A DNA stretch of 64,000 nucleotides, from the NCBI RefSeq assembly GCF_016801865.2, contig NC_068937.1, positions 121,183,225-121,247,224 on the forward strand, read 5' to 3'. Position 1 is the first letter of the stretch. Each line of letters opens with the position of its first letter. Source of the DNA: Culex pipiens pallens. Taxonomy: Eukaryota; Arthropoda; Insecta; Diptera; Culicidae. Below the pieces are notes generated by a model. That model was not told where the DNA came from, made no database searches, and saw only the letters and a list, made by a program, of their open reading frames with translations. This document shows positions 47,690-58,410 of the stretch, piece after piece. The translations under genes and the position numbers were made by a program.

Positions 47690-49990
47690 CTGAGAGACAT
47701 TGAGATCTTAAATTCGAGATCGCGATTGAGATTATGGGTAAAATTAAAATAAAATATCTGCATTTTTTTTCGGATTTCACGGTAATGATTCTGATTGGGT
47801 TTCAAAGAAGATGTAGTAAAAGAAATATGCCGTCGATCGTTGGAATAATTGGTGGAGGAATTGTAGATTTTCAATCTTCGAAGTGATGATTTAAAAAACG
47901 ATAGGCTCATAACCTATTCAACTTAAATTTTGATTGAATTCCAGGGTAGATGTAGTAAAAAAATAAATAAAAATTGTTGGACAAGTTGGCAGTGAAATTT
48001 GAAGATTTTTAATTTTTAAATCTGACGAGTTAAGAAACTTATAACCTATACGACTTAAATTTGAACTCATGATTAGATTTCAGGGATGATGTAGTAAAAG
48101 CTAGAGTAAAAGATTATTAAACAATATTGTTGGACAAGTTGGTGAAGGAATTTGTGAATGTTTAATCTTTCAAAGCGTTGATTTAAGAAACGATTTCATG
48201 CAGGAATTTTAAATGTATCGATTGTTGAACAAGTTGGTGAAGGAATTTGTATTTTTTTAATCTTTTAAAGTAATGGTTTAAGAAAAGATAGGCTCATACG
48301 ACTTAAATTTGATTCCAGGGAAGATGTAGTAACCACAAAAAAAGATTTTGTTGAACAAGTTTGTAGGAAATTTGAAGATTTATTCTTTTAATCTAACGAT
48401 TTAAGAAACGATAGACCATAACCCATTTAACTTAAATTTGAGCTTATGATTGGATTCCAGGAAAGATGTAGAAACAGATAAGAAAACAAATGATTTGTGG
48501 ACAAGTTGGTAAAGAAATTTGATGATTTTCAATCTATTAATCTGACGATTTTAGAAACGATAGGCTCATAACCTACACGACTTAAATTTGAACCCATAAT
48601 TGGATTCCAGAGAAGGTGTAGTAAAAGATTATATAAAAATATTGTTGAACAAAATGGTGAAGGAATTTGTAAATTTTAAATCTTTCATAGTGATGATTTT
48701 AGAAACGATACGATCATAACCTATTTAACATAAAATTGAGCTAATGATTGGATTCCACGGTAGAAGTGGTAATTGATTATTTAAAAAAATCAGTTGTTGT
48801 AAACTTGGTGAAGGAATTTGTAGATTTTCAATGTTTTAATGTGATGATTTAAGAAACGATATGACAATAACCTATTCAACTTAAATTTAAGCTCTTGATT
48901 GGATTTCAGGGAAGATGTGGAAAACGATAAGAGAATAAAAATGATTCGTGTACAAGTTGGTAAGGAAATACACAGATTTTTATTCCTTTTTAAGTGATGA
49001 TTTAAGAAACAACAGGCTCATAACCTACACGACTCAAATTTGAACTCATTATTGAATTTCAGGGAAGATGTAGCAATAAATTATTTTTAAAAATCTTTTG
49101 TTGGGCAATCGGGTGAAGAAATTAGTAGGTTTTTAATCTAATCTTTTTAATGTGAGCTAATGATTCTATTCAAGGGTAGTAATAGATTTTAAAAAATCTA
49201 CACGACTTAAATTTCAGCGCATGATTGGATTTCATGGATGATGTATTAACAGATTTTTTTTAATATTGGTTGTTGGTCAAGTTGGTGAAGGAACTTGTAT
49301 TTTTTATCTTTTAAAGTGATGATTTTAGAAAAGATAGGCTCATAACCGATTTAACTTAAATTTGAGCTTATGTTTGGATTCCAGGGAAGATGTGGTAAAA
49401 AATAACTAAAAATCGGTTGTTGGACAAGTTGGTGAAGGAATTTGTAGATTTTCAATCTTTTCAAAGTGATGATTTAAGAAACGATAGACTCATAACCTAC
49501 ACGACTCAAATTTGAACTCATTATTGGATTCCAGGGAAGGTGTAGCAATAGATTATTAAAAAATCGTTCTTGGACAAGTGGGTGAAGAAATTTGTAGATT
49601 TTTTAATTTTTTCAATGTGATAATTTAAGAAACGTTAGGCTCATAACCTATTCAATTTAAATTTTAGGGAATAATTGTATTTCAGGAAAGATGTAGTAAA
49701 AGATTTAAAAAAATCAATTGTTGGGCAAGTTGGAGAAGTAATTAGTAGATTTTCAATATTTTAATGTGATGATTTAAGAAACGATACGCTAATAACTTTC
49801 GCGACTTAAATTTGAACGCAGGATTTTATTTTAGAGAAGATAACGTAAAAGATTTTTAAAAATTAGTTGGTGGGACAAGTCGGTAATGGAATTTGTAGAT
49901 TTTCAATATTTTAATGTGATGATTTAAGAAACAATCTTTTTGTAGTTATGATTTGAGAAACGATGGACTTGTAATCTACACCACTTGAAT
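47690..49990 (+). repeat. Degenerate ~145-150-bp tandem repeat, about 15 units
   Basis: Recurrent anchors are acaagttggtgaaggaattt, gatgatttaagaaacgata and ctcataaccta, then gattccagggaagatgtag, from 47853 to 49882 at 90-165 bp spacing. It is much more diverged than the 46-bp array, so it is older or evolving without homogenisation. Confidence 0.85.
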
Positions 49991-50280
49991 TTTAGCTCCA
50001 AATTGAATTTCTGGATAATTGTAGGTTAAAATTCCCGATCAATTAATTAATTACACGATAACTTTCGAAGTTGTCGTATTTTATTTCTTTAATTGCAGGT
50101 AACCATGCTGACGTTGGGGTTTTGGCAGATATGTGTCACGATCAAGGATACCGGAGAAGTATTTATCGGAGCCGAATCCTGAGATGAGCTGAGTTTCCTG
50201 ACTACCATGGATCAACAAAAGCTGATTTTAATCTGCAGATGAATTTGTTATTGAATTTTTAGAGTAGGAAAGAACGAGGA
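49991..50280 (+). other. 3-prime untranslated end of LTR element
   Basis: No frame; ends in the purine-rich tract ggaaagaacgagga directly before the LTR. Confidence 0.5.
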
Positions 50281-50500
50281 TGTAGTGAATGAGTGTGGCA
50301 GAGAAGAGAGAGTGAGAATAGAGAGAGTGTATGTAGTGTAATGAGAGAGCAGGCAAGCCGAGAGAGAAGTTGAGAATGTGTGCGTGAGCAAACGAGAAAT
50401 AAACCAGTCGTGTGTTTTGCTTTGGCATGAAAAGACGTGTCTTATTATTTGGTTCGAAATATTCGGAATTCGCGGAATAAATCGGGGGAAAGTCACGACA
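50281..50500 (+). repeat. 3-prime LTR
   Basis: Reads as identical over 220 bp to 42874-43093, and is followed by CCATG, the second target duplicate. Confidence 0.92.
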
Positions 50501-50505
50501 CCATG

Positions 50506-50945
50506 GTCCTTAGTTCCGGCGTTCTTGCTGCTCGCGGGGTTCCCTAACCTCCTGCCGTACGCGGCTGACGTTTTCGCCATCAACTTCCTAGCACCGACGT
50601 CACGAAAATCAGCGCCCAAGAATGATCCGTCGCGGCCTGGGGTTGGGCATTCTTTCCACTTAAAATCGTCGATCATATCAGCAAGCGACGGTCGGGCTCC
50701 AACTTGGCACACGAATTTTCTGTGGCGATGACCGAGGCAGTACACAATCATTCCCGTAGAAAATTTTCGGTTCGGTTCCATTGGGGAGGGCTTTGAATTC
50801 GGGCCTCCTGTCGTGGAAACAAAACCTGAAAATAGAACATAAACAGAATAATAAATATTGATTTTCCAATATTTGGCTGTAATGATTTATTTCACTTACC
50901 GAATACGGCAACAATTGCCAAACATTTGATCCGCCAATCGAACTG
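50506..50945 (-). pseudogene. Possible gene fragment adjoining the LTR insertion
   Basis: On the minus strand a GC-rich frame (from about 50820 down to the LTR edge) reads through CLGHRHRKFVCQVGARPSL and is preceded by a plausible small intron. The donor is gtaagt near 50900 and the acceptor tattttcag near 50823, joining an upstream hydrophobic stretch CLAIVAVFG. No family is recognised and no start codon is seen in frame. It could be a coding remnant of an older element or gene into which the LTR element jumped. Confidence 0.25.
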
Positions 50946-51395
50946 TTTTAATTTCAAACAACGGAGAACGCCAACACTTCATCCGTTCGACACGAAAATA
51001 ATGGCTCAACTGAATGGAAATTTGCTAAGTGCCGATCGCCAAGGGCTGAAATTTTCAGACAGGAATTTCACGCAACCTTGACTGAATTTTCACCACAAAG
51101 TTGCATGAAAAGGTGTACAGATTTTTTCCATATCAGTTTCCATGCGGAGGTTGCATGATTCTCATGCAAACACAAAACCAGCTGACTGCAAGCCACGCCT
51201 CCAAATTTTCAGGCATGGATTTCACGTGGCATTCGGTTGTGTGAGTGTAAGCTGCGTGAAAACCAAGCAGAGTTGACATGAATGCATGGTGAAAGTTGCA
51301 TGACTCATGTGAAACGTTGTTTTGGACCAAAAATTGGCTGCCACCGGAATTTTCATGCGACTATGTAGTGAAAGGTTTTTTGAGTGCATGCTTAG
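50946..51395. other. Intron sequence with repeated TTGCATGA words
   Basis: Repeat of the 42430-42620 type (ttgcatgaaaa, ttgcatgattctcatgc, ttgcatgactcatg). No gene. Confidence 0.45.
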
Positions 51396-52922
51396 TGCGT
51401 CTATCCCGGGAATTTCCGGGACAAAAATCCCGGGATTTTTCCAAAACCGGGAATTCCCGAATTCCGGGATTTTTTACAATTTGTCCCGGGAATTCCCGAA
51501 ATTGAAAAAAAAAATCAAATTAAAGCACGGAAATATATATATTTTTTTTATGTAGAAATACATTAATAGTTGAATTATTATTTTAATTTTATGCCGATAT
51601 CAGCATTAATTTGGCTTTTAAGTGAAAATTGTTGAAATTTGTATATGCATACAGGTTCACAAAATTCCTAGTGTTTTAAAATTTTTTTATTTATCTCTTT
51701 ATATTATTTAAAGAAGCCGGGAACCGTGGTGTAGGGGTAAGCGTGGTTGGCTTGGGTTCGATCCCAGACGGTCCCGGTGGCATTTTTCGAGACGAGATTT
51801 GTCTGACTACGCCTTCCGTCGGATGGGGAAGTAAATGTTGGCCCCGGTCTAACCTAGAGGGTTAGGTCGTTAGCTCAATCCAGGTGTAGGAGTCGTCTCC
51901 CTGGGTCCTGCCTCGGTGGAGTCGCTGGTAGGCAGTTGGACTAACAATCCAAAGGTCGTCAGTTCGAATCCCGGGGTGGATGGAAGCTAAGGTGTAAAAA
52001 GAGGTTTGCAGTTGCCTCAACAACCAATCCTTCGGACACCTAGTTTCGAGTAGGAATCTCGCAATCGAGAACGCCAAGGCAATGCTATTGAGCGAATAAT
52101 TTGATTTTGATTTGATTATTTAAAGACTGGTTATTACATTTTTGAATATAAATAATTTTAAAAATTGGATAGAATATATTAAACTATTCAGACTTTTTTC
52201 CCGGTTTTCCCCAATTGGCCAAAGCAGAATAAAATAACAAAATTTATTAAATCCACTTTAAAGATGATCTCTCCTGAAAGTTTCATGAAGAAAAAACTGA
52301 GCAAGAGACGATTTAAGCACAAAATTTTGCCGTGCGCAAAGCAAACTGTCAAGATAGGATGGACCAAATTGGCTAAAATTGGGGAGAAGACCCACAAGAC
52401 CTCTCGTGTACATGACGATGCCTGATTTTTGAATTTAGCATATTTGAAAAATGCAAGAATCAAAAGCTCTCTAGCTTTTATATGAAAAACATAAAAATAT
52501 TTTTATCTTATCTTTTATCTTTTATCCAATTTTTTGAAACTGCCAACTTCAAATTGTTATATCTTGGCAATAGTACAACCAAAAGTTTTAAAAATATTTT
52601 GTTGATAGTTGAAAATATATATTTTAATGTCTCGAAAATAGATTTAAAAAAGTTAAATATGTTCTACCAACTTCTGACATTTATGCCGATTTACATTTAT
52701 GTAACCCCTTAAGCTATTTAAAAGCTGTCGTCTATGTTTAGGTTGAAGTGTAGATTATCACCAAATAATATAATTGAGCTGATTCTATGATTTTAAGTTT
52801 GAAAACATAACAAATATAATAAAAATATAGATTCAATGACTGTTTAAAAAAATCCCGGGATTTCAAAAATATGTTTCTCGTTTCCCGGGAAATTCAAAAC
52901 CCGGGAAAATTGAACGCCCTAC
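51396..52922. repeat. Repeat bounded by CCCGGGAAATT clusters
   Basis: The left edge is gcgtctatcccgggaatttc and the right edge cccgggaaaattgaacgcc, so the edges are loosely inverted. Similar clusters occur at 21263 and 37235. A tRNA-headed SINE is inserted at 51717-52118. Confidence 0.5.
51717..52118 (+). mobile_element. SINE with two tRNA-like regions
   Basis: The first region (about 51717-51775) has ggtgtaggggtaagcg and gggttcgatcccag as box A and B words. The second (about 51910-51985) has ggcagttggactaacaatcc and agttcgaatcccgggg. The 3-prime end is ttgattttgatttgatt. Two tRNA-like heads recall the Twin SINE family described from Culex pipiens, though this copy is longer, so membership is inference. 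Not called as real tRNA genes because acceptor stems are not formed. Confidence 0.65.
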
Positions 52923-53596
52923 GCATGCTGCTGAAACTCAAAAAATGGAGTAAAAAGTTAGCGTTTTCGTTAAAAAAAAGCTCATTTTTTCATTTTAACA
53001 TAGCTCAGCCATTTTAAATATTTTATTAGGACAATTATACATCGTTGGAAATGTAATGAGATAAACTTTGAAACTATTTATAGATAAAATGTTGTTTCCA
53101 AACCAAAAACTGAAGTTTTCATTGAGTAACTGGAGCATTTTTTTTTGACAAAATTTGTTTTTTTTTGTGTTTATTAATCGAGTATTTTTTTTTTGCTAAC
53201 CGATGCTAAACATGAAACTAAGATCACTTGAAAGATTGGATCATAAACTAAAATTGCTGAAATTTCAAGCCGGAAGGGGTTGTGTCCTTAAAGTGGGGAT
53301 GTATTAGCATATCCATAATATAATAATATAAACTTGCAATACAATATATACGCAATTCTGTTGAACTTGCATATGTATGAAAAGACTATTTTTATTATAA
53401 ACAAAACACTGTTGAAAAACATGAAAAGTCTTAAAAATCGACCTATACCATTTCAATACCATACAATTACCCAAATTTGTATCAAAAAACATTTGAAAAG
53501 CAAACAAATAATTTGGCCGCCTGTTTGTATGGGGATGGCCCATAGTGCAGTGGTAGTACAGAAATCAATTTGTCACAACAAAACCACCGCCACTAT
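52923..53596. other. AT-rich intron sequence
   Basis: No gene and no clean repeat ends seen. Confidence 0.45.
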
Positions 53597-54613
53597 GCAC
53601 AGTGGGCGAAATGGAACCCAAAATCGGACTTAATTGAACGCGGCTGGTTCCCTGGTATAAAACATAGTGTTTCTTATGTAAAAAAATCCGGGGAATCGAT
53701 TGGTGATGGATTCATCCACCGCACGAAACGGCAAAGGGTCCATTTTGCCCCAATTACTCATTTTTTAACATTTTTTCTTGAAAATCGGTCTGTATTTAGA
53801 GCGGAGGCTTTTTGCGGCCTTTCAAAATGCACTTAACTTATTTGAAAATGTCCCAGGAATCCAGTAAAAATAACCACTTGCACCGCAAAAATCATCTAGG
53901 GTCCATTTAACCCCAATTCCGCTATAAAAGCATTTTTGGCCGTTTTCAAATGTTAGGTCAGATTTCAAAAATCTGAGAATATTTTTATCGTAAAGATCAG
54001 ACAATTTTACATAAGAATGACGATTTGCACTTGAAAGTTTGACACATTTATGTTGATATAGAAATTAAAATAAATAAAAAGATTGAAGAATCACTTTTGG
54101 GCCAATTTTCCCAAACGCAGAATAAACTGCCTTTCACATACATTTTATTTTCATCAACATAAATGTGTCAAACTATCAAGTGCAAATCGTTATTCTTATG
54201 TAAAATTGTCTGATCTTTACGATAAAAATATTTTCAGATTTTTTAAATCTGACCTAACATTTGAAAACGGCCAAAAATGCTTTTATAGCGGAATTGGGGT
54301 TAAATGGACCCTAGATGATTTTTGCGGTGCATGTGGTTATTTTTACTGGATTCCTGGGACATTTTCAAATAAGTTTAGTGCATTTTGGAAGGCCGCATAA
54401 AGCCTCCGCTCTAAATACAGACCGATTTTCAAGAAAAAATGTAAAAAAATGGGGAATTGGGGCAAAATGGACCCTTTGCCGTTTCGTGCGGTGGATGAAA
54501 CCATCACCAATCGATTCCTCGGATTTTTTTACATAAGAAACACTATTATTCATACCAGGGAACCAGCCGCGTTCAATTAAGTCCGATTTTGGGTTCCATT
54601 TCGCCCACTGTGC
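53597..54613. mobile_element. Foldback element FB-3
   Basis: gcacagtgggcgaaatggaa (53597) and its complement ending at 54613 are the tips of arms of about 460 bp. These pair through ctggttccctggtat, cgtttcgtgcggtggatg and cggtctgtatttagagcgga. Loop 54057-54151. Not related by eye to FB-1/FB-2. Non-coding; lies in the desaturase-like intron. Confidence 0.85.
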
Positions 54614-55301
54614 TATGTAAAAAAAAACAAATATTTTGATCTTTTTTATCAAGTATTCCACTTGACTAAAAAATCGGAAAATAGCGAAACATTGAGGATC
54701 AGTTCCGATTTGAACAGAAATCGAAATTCTTGCTTGTTTTGATGGATGGTGTTATCATCAGCCCCACCAAATTTGAGCAAGGTTTCAATTTTGCACTGTT
54801 TTGTGCACGATTGAGTTGGAATGATCCTCATAAATTTTAAACTATATCAAATACCTAGTGTTACCACTTTAGTTTTAATGTATATTTCAGTTAAACAACG
54901 AAACTTGCAATTCAGCTAAAAAAAATATTTTTCGCTAGCGAACAAGCAAATGCAAATTGCTCCCAAACTTCTCGAAAAAAATCAATCCAATGAAGATTTA
55001 TTGTGAATTTCCTTGCTAGCACCACTTAAAATTCATTATTTCGTTTTGTTTACACACAGTGCTCATCAACGTGTGACGTTACACTTGCAAGAATAATGGT
55101 TAAAAAGATGTTCCACCGAATAATCAAAATTAGGATTTTTTTCAGTTTCATTTTACCGATCTTTTGTGCGCTAGAGAGGAGAGCCATGCTCTTCCGATTT
55201 TTTTCTCTTGATGAGCGTCAACAGATTTTCTTTTGATGAGGATTCTTCCATCGCTGCACAGATGTTTCATAAAATTAATCTGTTCTCTTTCCCTTTGCCA
55301 G
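54614..55301. other. Intron end before desaturase-like exon 3
   Basis: No gene; closes with the acceptor tctttccctttgccag at 55301. Confidence 0.55.
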
Positions 55302-56076
55302 GGCTCCATCTACGAGTGGGTACGACTTCACCGGCTGCACCACGACAAGTTCCGCACCGCCGACGATCCGTACTACAGCGACAAGGACTTTCTGCACGGG
55401 CAGGTGTTTGCCAACATTCGCAAGCTGAGCCCCCGCCAAGAGCGGCTGCTAGCCGAGGTCGACATGCGCGATCTCGAGTCCGACCGGATCGTCATGTTCC
55501 AGAAGCGGTTCTACTGGCTGCTGTACCCGGTGTTGTTTGTGCTGCTGCCGATCAACGCCCCCCTGGAATATTGGGGCGATACCGTCCAGGCGGCGATCTT
55601 TGTGGCGTTTTCGTTGCGCTACCTGCTGGTGCTGAACGTGGCCTGGATGATCAACTCGGCCCACTTTGTGTGGGGACTGGACAAGAACCACAAGCAGAGC
55701 GACTCCAACATGGTGTTCCTGGTTACGAAGAGCTACTGGCCCCAGTATCACTACCTGTTGCCGTTTGACTACCAGAGTGGCGAGTTTGGAAGCTACGGTA
55801 AGCATGGATATTAGAGTCACGTCTCAACAGCACCGTCATTAATTGTCACCAATGCGTTTTGTAGGTTCCGGTTGCACGACTGCCTTCATCCGGATCTGCG
55901 CTGCCATGGGGCTGGCCACCAAGCTGCAAACGATGACGACGGACGCCGTCAAGCGGGGCCTCACGATGGCTGTCGACAGTGGCCGACCGATCGTGGACTG
56001 TCTGAAGCAGGCCGGTGCCGAAGACATGTGCAACCTGCAGCGGGAACACTACCTGAAGAACGAAAGACTACACTAG
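55302..56076 (+). CDS. Desaturase-like protein, C-terminal exons; box III lost
   Basis: Exons 55302-55797 and 55865-56076 (intron 67 bp, phase 1) encode residues 130-364 and the stop. Box II keeps HRLHH, but the canonical preceding HD is replaced (VRLHRLHHDK), and the HVGW signature downstream is absent. The membrane pair (FYWLLYPVLFVLLPINAPLE; ALRYLLVL-like segment ending in INSAH) is kept. The canonical NSVAH is shortened to NSAH. Box III, WHNYHH in desaturase 1, reads WPQYHY, although flanking PFDYQSGEFGSY still aligns with PWDYKTGELGSY. Two of three box-III histidines needed for di-iron binding are therefore missing, while the frame, splice sites and fold are kept. This suggests a protein under selection for something other than standard desaturation. 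One 496-nt exon replaces the region covered by three exons in desaturase 1. Confidence 0.88.
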
Positions 56077-56121
56077 GGAACAATAGCAATCTTTCAACAC
56101 TACGTAAGGACAGGCGATTAA

Positions 56122-56127
56122 TTTATT
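56122..56127 (-). terminator. Polyadenylation signal (AATAAA on minus), IR gene
   Basis: TTTATT on + lies 74 bp beyond the IR stop codon at 56201-56203. It sits only 46 bp past the stop of the convergent desaturase-like gene, so the two 3-prime UTRs probably overlap. Confidence 0.5.
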
Positions 56128-56200
56128 CTTTCTCTGTACAACTTTTTTGATGAATTGATGGAAATACACGACAAAAAAAAATCTAAAACAAATCAATTCA

Positions 56201-56598
56201 TTACTCCATTCGAAATCTCTCGCTGCTGCTACGAATATTTTCAACAAACTTTTCTCCTAATACAACCAGAAATGCATTTGCCATCCCCATCAGGAGGACG
56301 GCGAAGCAGCTGAACACGTCTGAAAGTTTAGCTTTGTTGAACAACTTGGCCTGGTTGCAGCCGGCCATTCCGGGCAGCATAAACGGCAGCTCGCGGTTCA
56401 CGATGCCGTGCTGGAGGAGGCGGATGATTCTGGAAGCGGAAAATTCAAGTGGATTATTGGTTTTAGAGAACGTTTAGAAAAAAAAAATGCGGTTTTGCGC
56501 TATACTCACTCATAGTTGAGTACTTTTCTGTATGGGGAGTCCTTGACGAATGCGAATGCTGTTTTTTGATAGGTGCTGAGGACCGCAACTTCGGAAAG
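56201..56598 (-). CDS. Ionotropic receptor (IR), C-terminal exons
   Basis: Exons 56510-56598 and 56201-56429 (intron 80 bp, phase 2) encode the last 105 residues. LSEVAVLSTYQKTAFAFVKD continues the ligand-binding S2 lobe. KLSDVFSCFAVLLMGMANAF with the following LVVLGEK is the last membrane helix (M3) and the short cytoplasmic tail ends RFRME. The upstream exon end (TDFCE, phase 0, donor at 63401) joins in frame to LSEVAV across a 6.8-kb intron that holds the odorant-receptor gene. IRs are variant glutamate-receptor-like cation channels in sensory dendrites. The ligand and subfamily cannot be assigned. Confidence 0.82.
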
Positions 56599-56991
56599 CT
56601 AAAAGTTAAAAAATGTTTTATTATTTATACCAAACTATGTTGAAGCTTTGATATTTTTGCAGGGAACTGTATGAACTGTATGAAATCCTTAAATAAAACG
56701 ACTCAGGTCTTTGAACAGATTGCAAATTTTAATATATAAGAACAGTGCACTCAACAATATTTTTTTTTGTTTTGTTTTTATAAAGACATTATACTTGTCA
56801 TGTCTTTGTGTCGTAACATCAATTTCAAACATTTTCGTCTTGTGGAGTGTGCTCTATCGTCACCAACTCCAAATCCGAGTCAACAGCTATCGATCTTTTC
56901 TAGAGATCAACTAATTAATTAACAACATCAAAGCAATAGGTCAAAATTAGTTATGTGCCAAGCCTGTAGATTTGTCAGCATTGTTTCGTTC
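56599..56991. other. Spacer between OR stop and IR exon
   Basis: AT-rich. A minus-strand AATAAA (TTTATT at 56617-56622) lies just 19 bp upstream of the IR exon and might terminate the OR transcript. Confidence 0.4.
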
Positions 56992-58410
56992 TTAGATCGT
57001 GTTCAGCAAAAACGTCAGCACCGAGTACGAAACTTTAACCATGCTGACAAAAACCGTAACCGAAATGTCCGGGATGTCGAAGCACCGAAAGCACACCACG
57101 TTCCGCGAGCATATCTCGATTATCATCAGCGTGGTGCGCACCTCGAGGTAGTCCTTGCGATGCTCACCGGCAGCGTATGGCAACTGGGCGCACAGACTGA
57201 ACGCATGGCCGGAGGTGGCTGCAAACTTGAAATGTTGAAAAGAAATTTTGGTTGAACATATTGATTCTTGCAGCACAAAACCTTAATCTTACAACTTCCT
57301 TCAGACAATCGATTTGGTAACTCAGTTGGTAACACTCGAAGCAAATTACGATGACGGTTGCAACGTGGAGAAATAGCAAAATGGACATCGGTTGTGATAG
57401 TACCAAGAAGAACGAAGATCCAATGCATCCTATGGCGTAAAAGTATGTGGCATAGTAAAGAAGCTCGACCATTTTTTTCACTTTGATGAGGTGGCTGTTT
57501 GAGAAGGAGAAAATTTACCTTGTAAAGAAGAAAAAAATAAAATATTTGCTGTACCAAAAAACCAGAGTTTGTTGATCCATAGTCACTTTGATCGATGATT
57601 TCAGATGATCCCAGAACTGTTTTCTTGTTAGTTTGGAGGTTTGCAAGTCCTTGAATAGTTCAGTAAGGCGCTCGAAACTGCGATTTACAATCGTCTGTTC
57701 TGCTTGTAGTCCCTTAAGTGAAAAGATTGAAAGAACGGAACACCCAAAAATCTTGAACAGCCAGAACGAAGCAAAAGTAGAAGTATGGATTGCTTGCACT
57801 ATAAAGGCAAACCACTCGCCATAGTGTGTACCAATCCACGATGGAACGTAGAATGTCCTAGCCTGTTGAATTTTCGGGATCCAGCAGACAATCTGATCCA
57901 GCAGAATAATCAAGGAAACTGCAATGGCAATCAGGCTGGAGCTTCTTTGATACTTGTTCCTCGCAGAAACATCAAAGTTTTGATCTCCAGAGCTAAAGCT
58001 GCCAGCGTTCAAAAAGTCACGCAGATCTAGAATCGCACCATCGTACCGCATCAGCAGATAACACTTTGCCAGGCACAATAGTTCTGCGGTAAACAAGATC
58101 GTACACCAAATGACCAGCAGAACATCGTCCATCCGAACCAAAGCGCTAGTCAGCCCGAGTAAAGTCATAAACATCTGGAAAGCACCCACCGCATGGAAAA
58201 GAATCCAGACCTTTTTCTGCCAGTTCTTCTGGGGCACCACGTGGACACCTGTGCGGAAATGAATCAATCTAAAATTTTAGAAATCGAATAAAATATCAAC
58301 ACCATACTAGCAACGAGCAGAAATCGGTCCATCAGCCAGAAACAAGGCGGGATTTTCCGCCGGAGTTTGAACAGACGAAGCTTGGCCACGGTTTTGCTGA
58401 AACTGTCCAT
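56992..58410 (-). CDS. Odorant receptor (7tm_6 family)
   Basis: Four exons on the minus strand: 58308-58410, 57555-58248, 57293-57494 and 56992-57225, joining in frame to 410 aa, a normal length for insect ORs. Introns are 59, 60 and 67 bp (GT-AG; the second donor is the weak gtacag, and the third acceptor is taken at ttcaag). Insect ORs are inverted seven-helix ligand-gated channel subunits that pair with Orco in sensory neurons. Family marks are several hydrophobic helices (WILFHAVGAFQMFMTLLGL, LVIWCTILFTAELLCLAKCY, IAIAVSLIILLDQIVCWI), the LSQPMSILLFLHVATVIVIC helix, and the closing SMVKVSYSVLTFLL helix typical of OR C-termini. The ATG at 58410 is the first in frame. The whole gene lies in an intron of the IR gene on the same strand. 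The specific receptor was not identified. Confidence 0.85.

Larger units (their letters stand above)
42874..50500 (+). mobile_element. Non-autonomous LTR retrotransposon (LARD-like)
   Basis: Two 220-bp direct repeats (42874-43093, 50281-50500) that read as identical begin TGTAGTG and end CACGACA. They enclose 7187 bp, and the whole is flanked by the 5-bp target duplication CCATG (42869-42873, 50501-50505). A TGGCGCAGC primer-binding-site candidate starts 2 nt after the 5-prime LTR, and a purine-rich tract (ggaaagaacgagga) abuts the 3-prime LTR. No gag, protease, integrase or reverse transcriptase frame is visible; much of the interior is tandem repeats. Such coding-free elements depend on proteins of an autonomous relative. 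Identical LTRs indicate recent insertion. It is in sense orientation within the desaturase-like intron, with an LTR AATAAA near 42991 that could end transcripts early. Confidence 0.92.

Noticed and set aside
51910..51985. Functional tRNA gene
   Set aside because: Box A/B-like words are present but a paired acceptor stem and cloverleaf are not; it belongs to a SINE.
57495..57518. A 24-nt GT-AG interval in the OR gene containing an in-frame TAA, first read as a tiny intron or a premature stop
   Set aside because: 24 nt is too short for a spliceosomal intron. A 60-nt intron (57495-57554) with donor gtacag removes the stop, keeps phase and gives a better family-like sequence.
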